NCBI GenBank assembly: GCA_050257395.1
Contig: JBLMWU010000021.1
Span: 3,325 to 67,324 of the forward strand
Direction: 5' to 3'
Length of the DNA: 64,000 nt
DNA from: JAIRTY01 sp050257395
Lineage (GTDB): Bacteria > Actinomycetota > Actinomycetes > Streptosporangiales > Streptosporangiaceae
Position 1 is the first letter of the stretch; each line of letters opens with the position of its first letter. A program made the position numbers and the translations under genes. This document shows, piece by piece, positions 50,512 to 58,543 of this stretch. A model generated the notes under the pieces. That model was not told where the DNA came from and made no database searches. It saw nothing but the letters and a program-made list of their open reading frames with translations.

Positions 50512-52161
50512 ATGCTGGTGACTGACGCGGTCGCGGAGGTGCTGGCCGGCCTCGGCGCCGACACGGTGTTCGGGGTGGTCGGCAGCGGCAACTTTCACGT
50601 CACCAACGCGCTCGTGGCGCGGGGGGCGCGGTTCGTCGCCGCGCGCCACGAGGCCGGGGCGGCCTGCATGGCGGACGGCTGGGCGCGCGCGTCCGGCCGG
50701 GTCGGGGTGCTGTCGGTGCACCAGGGACCGGGCCTGACCAACGCGATGACCGGCATCACCGAGGCCGCGAAGAGCCGCACCCCGCTGCTGGTCCTCGCCG
50801 CCGACGTGGCGGGCGCCGCGGTGCGGTCGAACTTCCGCATCGACGTGGCGGCGCTTGCCGGCGCGGTCGGCGCCACCGCGGACCGGGTGCACTCCCCCGC
50901 CTCGGCCGCCGCCGACGCCGCCCGCGCCTACCAGACGGCGCTGCGGGAACGGCGCACCGTGGTGCTGGCCCTGCCGCTGGACGTGCAGGCCGCGCAGTGC
51001 GGGCCGCCGGCGGTCCCGGCGCTGCCGCCGCTGCGCCCGGCCGTCCCGGCGGAGGAGTCGGCCACCGCTCTGGCCGAGACGCTGGCCAGCGCGCAGCGGC
51101 CGGTGTTCGTGGCCGGGCGGGGCGCGCGGGTGGCGGATGCCCGGGCCGACCTGGAGGCGCTGGCCGACGTCTGCGGGGCGCTGCTGGCGACCTCGGCCGC
51201 TGCCAAGGGCCTGTTCCAGGGCAACCCGTGGAATCTGGACGTGAGCGGCGGGTTCGCCTCGCCGCTGGCCGCCGGGCTGATCGGCGCCGCGGATGTGATC
51301 GTCGGCTGGGGCTGCTCGCTGAACATGTGGACGATGCGGCACGGGAAGCTGATCGGCCCGCACGCCACCGTCGTGCAGGTCGACGACGAGGCGGGGGCGA
51401 TCGGCGGGCACCGGCCGGTGGACCTGGGGGTGCTCGGCGACGTGGGCCAGACCGCCCGGGCGGTGCTGGCGACCCTGGCCCACCGGGCCAGCCCGGGCTA
51501 CCGGTCGGCCGACCTGGCGGACCGGATCGCCCGGGAGGGCCGCTGGCGGGACGTGCCCTACCCCGATGAGAGCACCGACGGCGCCAGCGGCCGGATCGAC
51601 CCGCGCACGCTGACCATCGCCCTGGACGACCTGCTGCCAGCGGAGCGGATGGTGTCGGTGGACTCGGGCAACTTCATGGGCTACCCGACCATGTTCCTGT
51701 CCGTGCCCGACGCCGCGGCCTTCTGCTTCACCCAGGCGTACCAGTCCATCGGGCTGGGGCTGGCGTCCGGGATCGGCGCCGCGCTGGCCCAGCCGGGCCG
51801 GCTGCCGGTGGCCGCGCTCGGCGACGGCGGCGCGCTGATGGGGATCAGTGAGCTGGAAACGGTGGTGCGGCTCGGCCTGCCGATGGTGATCGTCGTCTAC
51901 GACGACGAGGCCTACGGCGCGGAGGTCCACCATTTCGGGCCGGATGGGCACCCGCTGGACACGGTCCGGTTCCCGCCCGCCGACCTCGCCGCCATCGGCC
52001 GCGGATTCGGCTGCGAGGGCGTGACCGTGCGCGGCCCTGCCGACCTGGCACCGGTGCGGGCCTGGCTGGCGGGGCCCCGCGAGCGCCCCCTCGTCATCGA
52101 CGCCAAGGTCACCTCGGCCAGCGGCTCGTGGTGGCTGGAGGAAGCCTTCCGCGGCCACTGA
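50512..52161 (+). CDS. thiamine pyrophosphate-dependent enzyme (acetolactate synthase/decarboxylase superfamily)
   Basis: A 549-residue three-domain TPP enzyme. HEAGAACMADGWARASG holds the catalytic Glu, LSVHQGPGLTNAMTGITEAAK follows, and the C-terminal TPP/Mg site is LGDGGALMGISELETVVRLG with VVYDDEAYGAEVHHF. The usual Asn-Asn pair after GDG is replaced by Asp-Asp-Glu, as in a subgroup related to benzoylformate decarboxylase or sulfopyruvate decarboxylase. It is coupled to the cyclase, suggesting a catabolic pathway in which the hydrolase product is decarboxylated. Confidence 0.9.
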   Translation: MLVTDAVAEVLAGLGADTVFGVVGSGNFHVTNALVARGARFVAARHEAGAACMADGWARASGRVGVLSVHQGPGLTNAMTGITEAAKSRTPLLVLAADVAGAAVRSNFRIDVAALAGAVGATADRVHSPASAAADAARAYQTALRERRTVVLALPLDVQAAQCGPPAVPALPPLRPAVPAEESATALAETLASAQRPVFVAGRGARVADARADLEALADVCGALLATSAAAKGLFQGNPWNLDVSGGFASPLAAGLIGAADVIVGWGCSLNMWTMRHGKLIGPHATVVQVDDEAGAIGGHRPVDLGVLGDVGQTARAVLATLAHRASPGYRSADLADRIAREGRWRDVPYPDESTDGASGRIDPRTLTIALDDLLPAERMVSVDSGNFMGYPTMFLSVPDAAAFCFTQAYQSIGLGLASGIGAALAQPGRLPVAALGDGGALMGISELETVVRLGLPMVIVVYDDEAYGAEVHHFGPDGHPLDTVRFPPADLAAIGRGFGCEGVTVRGPADLAPVRAWLAGPRERPLVIDAKVTSASGSWWLEEAFRGH

Positions 52162-52185
52162 GCCCAGCCGCCGGGGCGGCCGCTG

Positions 52186-52380
52186 TCAGGCGGCGAGGCC
52201 GGACTCGCGGATGAGCTCCCCGACCCGCAGGTAGAGCGCTTTGACCTGGTCCGGGGTGGCGTCCTGGCGCACGCAGGCGATCACCGGGAACCCGCTGCGG
52301 AGCGCCTCCTGGAGCAGCGCCCGGGTGGCCAGCGCCATGCCGGGGCTCCACTCGTCCGGGACCTTGACCTCGATGGTCAT
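52186..52380 (-). CDS. small protein of unknown function, 64 residues
   Basis: A short acidic/neutral protein from ATG at 52380 after GGGAGGTG. It reads MTIEVKVPDEWSPGMALATR then ALLQEALRSGFPVIACVRQD and a helical end ALYLRVGELIRESG. I do not recognise a named family; the tidy ribosome site and normal composition make it real. It is convergent with the TPP enzyme gene, 25 bp away. Confidence 0.75.
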   Translation of the reverse strand: MTIEVKVPDEWSPGMALATRALLQEALRSGFPVIACVRQDATPDQVKALYLRVGELIRESGLAA

Positions 52381-52563
52381 GGGCACCTCCCAGCGGCGCC
52401 CTGGAAGCCAGCGGGCCGGCCCCGCTTCCCGGTCCCGGGGACGCCGCCACCCCGGATGCTAGACCTGACCGGCCCGGCCGGGAAGAGCCGCCGGGAGCTG
52501 GCTTCCGGCGGGCGCGGGGCGCACCATAGGAGCTGACCAGGCCTGCACACGGCGGGAGCAGCG

Positions 52564-53286
52564 ATGGCCGAGGTGACGATCACCACCGCGAACGGGCAGA
52601 TGCCGGCCTACCTGGCCACCCCGGCCGGGGACGGCCCGTGGCCGGGCGTGGTGGTGATCCATGACTTCGCCGGGATGACCCACGACCTGCGCAACCAGGC
52701 GGACTGGCTGGCCAGCGAGGGCTTCCTGGCCGCCGCCCCGGACCTGTACTACTGGGGCAGCCGGCTGCGCTGCCTGTGGACGATCATGCGCGAGGTGACC
52801 GCCGGGAAAGGCCGCACCGTTGCCGACATCGACGCGGCCCGTGACTGGCTGGCCGCCCGCGAGGACTGCACCGGCCGGATCGGCGTGATCGGCTTCTGCA
52901 TGGGCGGCGGCTACGCGCTCGCGCTGGCCACCGGCCACGGGTACGCGGCATCCAGCACCAACTACGGCGGCTGCCCCGGCGACGCCGAACGCGCCCTGAC
53001 CGGGGCCTGCCCGGTGGTCGGCAGTTACGGCGGCAGGGACCGCTCCCCGCTGGGCGCCCGCGCCGCGCCGCGCCTGGAGAGCGCCCTCTCCGCACTCGGC
53101 GTCGACCATGACATCAAGGTCTATCCCGAAGCCTCGCACGGGTTCATCAACGACCACGACCCCGCCGACCAGACACCGCTGCTGGTGCTGCTCGCCAAGG
53201 TCTCCGGCACCCGCTACCACGAGCCCTCCGCCCGCGACGCCCACCAGCGCATCGCCGCCTTCTTCCGCCGCCACCTGGCCACCTGA
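52564..53286 (+). CDS. dienelactone hydrolase family protein
   Basis: A 240-residue alpha/beta hydrolase. VVVIHDFAGMTHDLRNQADW forms the N-terminal segment, the nucleophile elbow IGVIGFCMGGGYALAL places Cys112 as nucleophile as in dienelactone hydrolase, and YPEASHGFIND carries the catalytic His. The Asp is in SYGGRDRSPLGA. It would open cyclic esters such as chlorinated dienelactones or a related substrate; no chlorocatechol genes accompany it. Confidence 0.92.
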   Translation: MAEVTITTANGQMPAYLATPAGDGPWPGVVVIHDFAGMTHDLRNQADWLASEGFLAAAPDLYYWGSRLRCLWTIMREVTAGKGRTVADIDAARDWLAAREDCTGRIGVIGFCMGGGYALALATGHGYAASSTNYGGCPGDAERALTGACPVVGSYGGRDRSPLGARAAPRLESALSALGVDHDIKVYPEASHGFINDHDPADQTPLLVLLAKVSGTRYHEPSARDAHQRIAAFFRRHLAT

Positions 53287-53366
53287 CCGCGGGCCGACCC
53301 GGCCCGGAGCGCAGCGGTGCCGCCATCGCGCCAGGCAGGCCGCTGACCTGGGCTGGCGTCCCGCGG

Positions 53367-54965
53367 TCAGCCCGCGTGCCCGGCGAAGCCCTCCCGGAGC
53401 CTGAACTTCTGTATCTTTCCGGACGGCGTCAGCGGGAATGCGTCCACGAAGACCCAGTGCAGGGGTGTCTTGTAGGGAGCCAGCTTCTCGCGGCAGTGTG
53501 CCCGCAGCTCGCCCGGGGTTGGCGCGGGCTGGCCGGGTGCCGGGCGGACGAACGCGGCCACCACCTCGCCCCAGTCCGGGTCCGGCACCCCGACGACCGC
53601 CGCCTCGGCGACCCCCGGATGGGCGAACAGGACGTCCTCGATCTCACGCGGGTAGATGTTCTCGCCACCCCGGATGATCATGTCCTTGATCCGGCCCTCG
53701 ATGCGCAGGTAGCCGCGCGCGTCGACAGAGGCAAGATCACCGGTGTGATACCAGCCGTCCGCGTCGATGGCCCCGGCTGTCGCCTCGGGAGCGTCGTGGT
53801 AGCCGCGCATGACCATGTATCCGCGGGCGCACAGCTCGCCCACCTCGCCTGCTGGCGCGAGTTCGGCGGTGACGGGGTCGATGATCTGGATCTCGGTCTG
53901 CGGCAGCGGGGTGCCCAGCGTCCCGGCCCGGTCGCCGGCCTCGTCGTCCAGCTTGACCTGGGTGAGCAGCGGAGAGCATTCGGTGGTGCCGAAGACGATG
54001 CTGAACCGGACGCCCAGCTGGTCCTCGACCCGGCGGACCAGGCTGGCCGGAACCGGCGAGCCGCCGGACACCGCGACCCGCAGGCTGGACAGGTCACGCC
54101 GGCCGTAATCGGCATGCTCCAGCATCGCGATCATCATCGTCGGCACGCCACCGAACACCGCTGCCCGCTCGGTCTCGCACAGCTCGAGCACCAGGGCCGG
54201 GTCGAAGGCGAGTACCGGGACGTGCACGGCCTGGCACTGCACCGCGCCGAGAACTCCCATCGCGCAGCCCGCCGTGTGGAACAGCGGCATCGGGTTCACG
54301 TACACCTCACCGGCCCGCAGCCCGATCCGCTCGGCGTAGAACCGGGCGTTGTTGGTCAGGCCGCGGTGGTGCAGCTCGGCGCCCTTCGGGAACCCGGTCG
54401 TCCCGGAGGTGTACTGGATCTGCACCAGATCATCGGGCCCGACCTCGGGCAGCGCGGCGCCGGCGGGCGCGCTGGCGAGGAAGTCCGCCCAGTCGGTGAG
54501 GAACACCACCTCCCGCAGCCCGGGAACCTCGGGCCGGATCTCCTCGAGGTACTTCGCCATCGGGCTGCGGAACTCCGGAACAAGGAACAGGCCTGCCGCG
54601 CCCGACTGGTTGAGCACGTAGGCGAGCTCAGCCGGGCGGTAGGCCGGGTTGACCGTGACGAGCACCAGGCCCGCCAGCGCGGCGGCGTACTCCAGGATGA
54701 CCCACTCCGGCAGGTTGGGCGCCCACACGGCGACCCGCTCGCCCGGCGCGAACCTGGCCGCCAGCGCCCGGGCCGCCTGCTCGGCGTCCGCCAGCAGCTC
54801 GGCGTGGGTCCACCGGCGCCGCGCCGCCGGGTCGGGCAGCCCGGCCACCATGGCCGCTGCGTCCGGCGCGGCGGCGGCCGCCGCCCGCAGCACCCCGCCG
54901 ACCGTGGTCTCCAGCACCGGCACCGAGGTATCCGCCGGGCAGTACGACATCGTAAGCTCCGCCAT
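53367..54965 (-). CDS. long-chain acyl-CoA synthetase/AMP-ligase
   Basis: A 532-residue adenylating enzyme from ATG at 54965, preceded by AGGAGGGTGG. It activates a carboxylic acid with ATP and joins it to CoA. Motifs are IQYTSGTTGFPKGAEL (AMP/phosphate), FGTTECSPLL, WYHTGDLASVDARGYLRIEGR and the C-terminal TPSGKIQKFRL with the catalytic Lys. It lies downstream of an enoyl-CoA hydratase gene on the same strand, so both may serve one fatty-acid or aromatic-acid breakdown route. Confidence 0.93.
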   Translation of the reverse strand: MAELTMSYCPADTSVPVLETTVGGVLRAAAAAAPDAAAMVAGLPDPAARRRWTHAELLADAEQAARALAARFAPGERVAVWAPNLPEWVILEYAAALAGLVLVTVNPAYRPAELAYVLNQSGAAGLFLVPEFRSPMAKYLEEIRPEVPGLREVVFLTDWADFLASAPAGAALPEVGPDDLVQIQYTSGTTGFPKGAELHHRGLTNNARFYAERIGLRAGEVYVNPMPLFHTAGCAMGVLGAVQCQAVHVPVLAFDPALVLELCETERAAVFGGVPTMMIAMLEHADYGRRDLSSLRVAVSGGSPVPASLVRRVEDQLGVRFSIVFGTTECSPLLTQVKLDDEAGDRAGTLGTPLPQTEIQIIDPVTAELAPAGEVGELCARGYMVMRGYHDAPEATAGAIDADGWYHTGDLASVDARGYLRIEGRIKDMIIRGGENIYPREIEDVLFAHPGVAEAAVVGVPDPDWGEVVAAFVRPAPGQPAPTPGELRAHCREKLAPYKTPLHWVFVDAFPLTPSGKIQKFRLREGFAGHAG

Positions 54966-55137
54966 GCCACCCTCCTGCCCCGGCAGCCAGCCGCGCCGCG
55001 ACCGGGCTTCCGGCGGTCCATTCACCGGTTGCCGACGACGAGGCTAACCAGGCAGGACGGCACCAGGCAATGGCGACGCCAGCACGGGCGGGGCGCCGGG
55101 CCCACGGTCTCCGGCCCGCCGGCCGGGCCGCCGCCAG

Positions 55138-56004
55138 TCACTCCCCATCGAGTTCGGCGCTGGACGGTACCGGGCCGCCGCCATCGGGGATCGGGCGGCC
55201 GGAGTCCCGCCAGCGCACCGCGGCCGGGAAGCCGTGCTGCCCGGCGAACTCCTGGAACCAGCGTCCTTCCGGGGAATGCCGCGCAATGCCGTCGAAGAGA
55301 GTGGCCAGGACCTGGGTGCCATGCAGGCCCATGTTGTCGTAAGCCTGGTTGATCATCAGCTTCTGCATGATCAGCTGGTTCACCGGCACCCCGGCGATGC
55401 GGTCGGCCAGCGCCTCCACCGCGCCATCCAGCTCACCGGCCGGGACGGCCTGCAGCACCAGGCCCCACGCGGCGGCGGTCGTGCCGTCGATGGTGTCGCC
55501 GGTCAGCAGCATCCGCTTGGCCCGCTCGGCACCGAGCCGGTAGACCCACATCGCGGTGGTCGGGCAGCCCCACACCCGGGCCGGCATGTAGCCGATCTGG
55601 GCGTCCTCGGCCATGACGACCAGATCGCAGGAAAGAGCGATGTCGCTGCCACCCGCCACCGCATAGCCGTGCACCTTCGCGATGGTCGGCTTCAGCGATC
55701 GCCACAGGCTGAAGAAATCGTCTGTGGTGCGCTTCATCAGCTGGTAGTCCCTGACCGGATCCCACACCGGCGGCTGGGTCAGATCGCCCTGCTCGGCATA
55801 CTGCCTGAGGTCGTACCCGGAGCTGAACGCGCGCCCGGCGCCCTGCAGCACCACCACGTGGACCTGCGGATCGTCGTTCGCCCGGTCAACCAGCTCCCTC
55901 AGCCGGCCCGCCATCTCGCCGGTGATCGCGTTCAGCCGGTCCGGCCGGTTCAGGGTCAGGTAGGCCTTACGCTCCCGGACCTCGTAGCCCACGACATCGC
56001 TCAC
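55138..56004 (-). CDS. enoyl-CoA hydratase/isomerase family protein
   Basis: A 288-residue crotonase-fold protein from GTG at 56004 after GGAGGGAG. AYLTLNRPDRLNAIT and VVLQGAGRAFSSGYDLRQYAE form the first oxyanion loop, and KVHGYAVAGGSDIALSCDLVV the second; the place of the first catalytic Glu is taken by Ser-Asp in GGSDIA and Gly-Cys-Pro at GYMPARVWGCP. The active-site glutamates of classical hydratases are therefore not obvious. It sits 172 bp upstream of the acyl-CoA synthetase gene on the same strand. Confidence 0.9.
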   Translation of the reverse strand: MSDVVGYEVRERKAYLTLNRPDRLNAITGEMAGRLRELVDRANDDPQVHVVVLQGAGRAFSSGYDLRQYAEQGDLTQPPVWDPVRDYQLMKRTTDDFFSLWRSLKPTIAKVHGYAVAGGSDIALSCDLVVMAEDAQIGYMPARVWGCPTTAMWVYRLGAERAKRMLLTGDTIDGTTAAAWGLVLQAVPAGELDGAVEALADRIAGVPVNQLIMQKLMINQAYDNMGLHGTQVLATLFDGIARHSPEGRWFQEFAGQHGFPAAVRWRDSGRPIPDGGGPVPSSAELDGE

Positions 56005-56059
56005 GGTCACTCCCTCCACCGACGGAACATTCTGCAACACCCGCACCCACCCGCTACCA

Positions 56060-56442
56060 ATGCGCGCGGGGGGCCGCTTCGACAGCCCCGCCCAGATCAT
56101 CGCCCGCACGGCAGCCCGGGACCTGCAACTGCATGGCGTCCGGATCCCGGCCGGGTCGCGGATCTTGCTGCTCGCCGGGTCGGCCAGCAGAGATGGCCAG
56201 GCGTTCCCCAGCCCGGATCGTTACGACCTCAGACGTGACACCGGCAAGCACATCAACTTCGGCAGCGGCCGGCATTTCTGCCTCGGCGCGGCCCTGGGCG
56301 GCTCGAGGCCAGGGTCATGCTTGAACAGCTTGTGCGGCGAGTAAAACCCAGCTACGAGATAGACCCAGACCAGATCAGCCGGACGCACTCAGTCAACGTC
56401 CGCGGGTTCGCCACGCTGCCCACGTCCGTCACCCCTTGCTGA
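56060..56442 (+). pseudogene. cytochrome P450 remnant, 5'-truncated and frameshifted
   Basis: The first frame reads RFDSPAQIIARTAARDLQLHG, then GVRIPAGSRILLLAGSASRD and FGSGRHFCLGAAL with the haem-binding Cys, all classical C-terminal P450 segments. At about 56297 one base is missing: after GAAL the P450 sequence continues in another frame as RLEARVMLEQLVRRVKPSYE and ends GFATLPTSVTPC with TGA at 56440-56442. Roughly 290 N-terminal residues are absent. The stub begins close to the promoter region of the divergent enoyl-CoA hydratase gene, suggesting deletion up to that point. Confidence 0.87.
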
Positions 56443-56523
56443 TGTCCGGGTCAGCTGCAGCGGGCCGGCCTCAGCTGGACCCGGCCGCCTGACCGCGGGG
56501 CGGCCGGTGACCCTGGGCCCGGC

Positions 56524-57048
56524 TCAGAGGCCGGCTGCGCCGTCGATGGCCTCGCGGAGCAGGTCGGCGTGCCCGTTGTGGCGCGCGTACTCCTCCACGA
56601 GGTGCTGCCACATCCACCGCACCGAGATGGCCTTCTCCCGGAACATGAAGGTGTCGTCCAGTTCCGCGCCCGCCAGCGCGGCATCGACGGCCCGGCACTC
56701 GGCCCGGTAGCACTCGAAGTCCTCCTCGGCACCGGCCGGGTCTGCCTCGGCGAAGTCCGCGTCCGGGGTATCGGGGCGGTAGTACAGGTCGGGTACCTGT
56801 TCACCGCGGAAGGTCTGCCTGACCCACCCGCGCTCGGTGTCGCTCATGTGCCGGACCAGGCCGAGCAGGGAGAGGTTCGACGGCGGCACGGCGCGCCTGG
56901 CCAGCCGCACGGCATCCAGCCCCGCGCATTTGCGCAGCAGGGTGGCCCGGTGCCAGTCCAGCCAGTCGCGGAGCATCTCCCGCTCGGGTTCGTTGCGGCG
57001 CGCCGGATAGCCCTCCGAACGCTCGACGTCAGGTGCGACCCAGGGCAC
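56524..57048 (-). CDS. DinB-like protein (DUF664 type)
   Basis: A 174-residue four-helix protein. MLRDWLDWHRATLLRKCAGLD begins helix one, SLLGLVRHMSDTERGWVRQT supplies the first metal His, and MWQHLVEEYARHNGHADLLREAIDG the last His pair. These three His are the nickel/zinc ligands of the DinB/YfiT fold; DUF664 members are linked to mycothiol-dependent reactions in actinomycetes. Start GTG at 57048, facing the glycolipid-binding gene. Confidence 0.92.
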   Translation of the reverse strand: MPWVAPDVERSEGYPARRNEPEREMLRDWLDWHRATLLRKCAGLDAVRLARRAVPPSNLSLLGLVRHMSDTERGWVRQTFRGEQVPDLYYRPDTPDADFAEADPAGAEEDFECYRAECRAVDAALAGAELDDTFMFREKAISVRWMWQHLVEEYARHNGHADLLREAIDGAAGL

Positions 57049-57118
57049 GGGCGCAGCCTATGCCTGGGCTTGTCCCGGACGCCAGCGAGTTCCCGCCCGG
57101 CCGGCCTAGGCTCACATC

Positions 57119-57721
57119 ATGCGCGCGATCACCTGGATCAAAGAGCGCGGCGCCGAATTCGCGGAGGTCACCCTGGGCGCCACCTCGCTGCAGGCGGCCG
57201 GTGTGGCAGTCAGCGGCGACCCGCTCCCTTACCGCCTGGACTACGAACTGGAGTGCGCTGACAGTTTGATCACGCGCAGGCTTAGCGTCCGGACACAGGG
57301 CGCGAACTGGAGCCGCCGCCTGGTGCTTTCGCGCGATCCGCGGGGCGAGTGGGGCGTGCAGACAAGCGCCGACGGCGACGCGGGCCTGCCGCCACCGGGC
57401 GGCGACCCCGCGACGTTCGCCGGCGCGCTCGACTGCGACCTGGGCGAGTGCCCGCTGACGAACACAATGCCGGTCTTGCGGCACGGCCTGCTGCGCGGCG
57501 GTGCCCCACACGACTTCGTCATGGCCTGGGTAAGCGTTCCGGACCTGGCGGTACGCCAGTCCGCGCAGCGATACACCTTCCTGGGCCCGCCAGCGGTCAC
57601 GGCCGGCCTGCCAGCAGGATCCGCGGTCATCCGCTACGAAAGCGAGAACTTCCGCGCCGACGTCGCCTTCGACAACGACGGCATCGTCGCCGACTATCCC
57701 GGCCTTGCCCGCCGGGCCTGA
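57119..57721 (+). CDS. putative glycolipid-binding family protein
   Basis: A 200-residue protein of the 'putative glycolipid-binding' family (formerly DUF1089). Recognisable stretches are YRLDYELECADSLITRRLSV, LSRDPRGEWGV, FAGALDCDLGECPLTNTMPVLR and YTFLGPPAV, with a beta-rich barrel-like composition. No signal peptide. The function is not established beyond the family name. It is divergent from the DinB-like gene; the 70-bp gap must hold both promoters. Confidence 0.88.
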   Translation: MRAITWIKERGAEFAEVTLGATSLQAAGVAVSGDPLPYRLDYELECADSLITRRLSVRTQGANWSRRLVLSRDPRGEWGVQTSADGDAGLPPPGGDPATFAGALDCDLGECPLTNTMPVLRHGLLRGGAPHDFVMAWVSVPDLAVRQSAQRYTFLGPPAVTAGLPAGSAVIRYESENFRADVAFDNDGIVADYPGLARRA

Positions 57722-57915
57722 GCCGGCCGCATGCTGCATGCGCGATAACAGCCTTGGTGAGCGGGCTCCAGGCAGACAATCCTGCCGCCGAGCCACCGTT
57801 GGCATCCGGCAGGGACCAACGGACCTGGCGGGCCAGGCCCCGGCCGCGGGAGCGTGGAAGCAGGCGCCCGGGCGAGCGCTGTCTCGCTGGCCGGGCGGGT
57901 TGAAAGGAGGCGGCG

Positions 57916-58323
57916 ATGCGCCTCACCTGGAGAGACGGACTGGCCACCCTGCTGGTGGCTGCGGCGGCTGTGCTCTACGGCCTGTGGGCCGCAAGCGCTT
58001 TGATGCCGGGGGTGTCCACCCGGTGGATGACGGTGATTGCCTTCGCGCTGGGCATGGCGGCCTGCACCGTCAATCAGCGCCAGCTGGCCGAGGTGTATGG
58101 GCCCACCCGGCAGGGCCCGCGCCCGTCCGGCCTCTACATCGCCCTGGCAACCGCCCTCGGCATCCTGATGCTGGTGGCGGGCATACTCGCGTTCGTGCTG
58201 GCGAGTGAGGCGATGCTCACGACCCTGGTGGCCGCGACGGTGGCGCTGTGGCTGCTCGCCACCGGCCGGCACCTGCTGACCGGCCGCCGCCTGCACCTGC
58301 GCGCCCACCCCGGCATGCGCTGA
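57916..58323 (+). CDS. small integral membrane protein
   Basis: A 135-residue hydrophobic protein with a strong AAAGGAGG site before its ATG. About four membrane helices are visible: GLATLLVAAAAVLYGLWAAS, WMTVIAFALGMAACTV, LYIALATALGILMLVAGILA and AMLTTLVAATVALWLLAT. The loops carry few charges. The family is not recognised. It is followed by a 220-bp, less GC-rich gap before the repeat protein and could be transcribed with it. Confidence 0.82.
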   Translation: MRLTWRDGLATLLVAAAAVLYGLWAASALMPGVSTRWMTVIAFALGMAACTVNQRQLAEVYGPTRQGPRPSGLYIALATALGILMLVAGILAFVLASEAMLTTLVAATVALWLLATGRHLLTGRRLHLRAHPGMR

Positions 58324-58543
58324 AGACTGCACACCAGCAATGCCTTTCCCTCACGTTCTTTTGCAGCCAAAGGTACACGCCGGGGTCACTGGGACGGGAA
58401 GTCAGTAATGTCCTGGTTATCCTTTTCATCCGCTCATGGACCTCAGTCCATTGCTGTCATGGCATTCGTCCCTGCGCTGGTTCAGCGACATCTCCATAAC
58501 GTCCAAGAAGATAGGGGTGGACTGTGTTTTGGGGGGCGGGACC

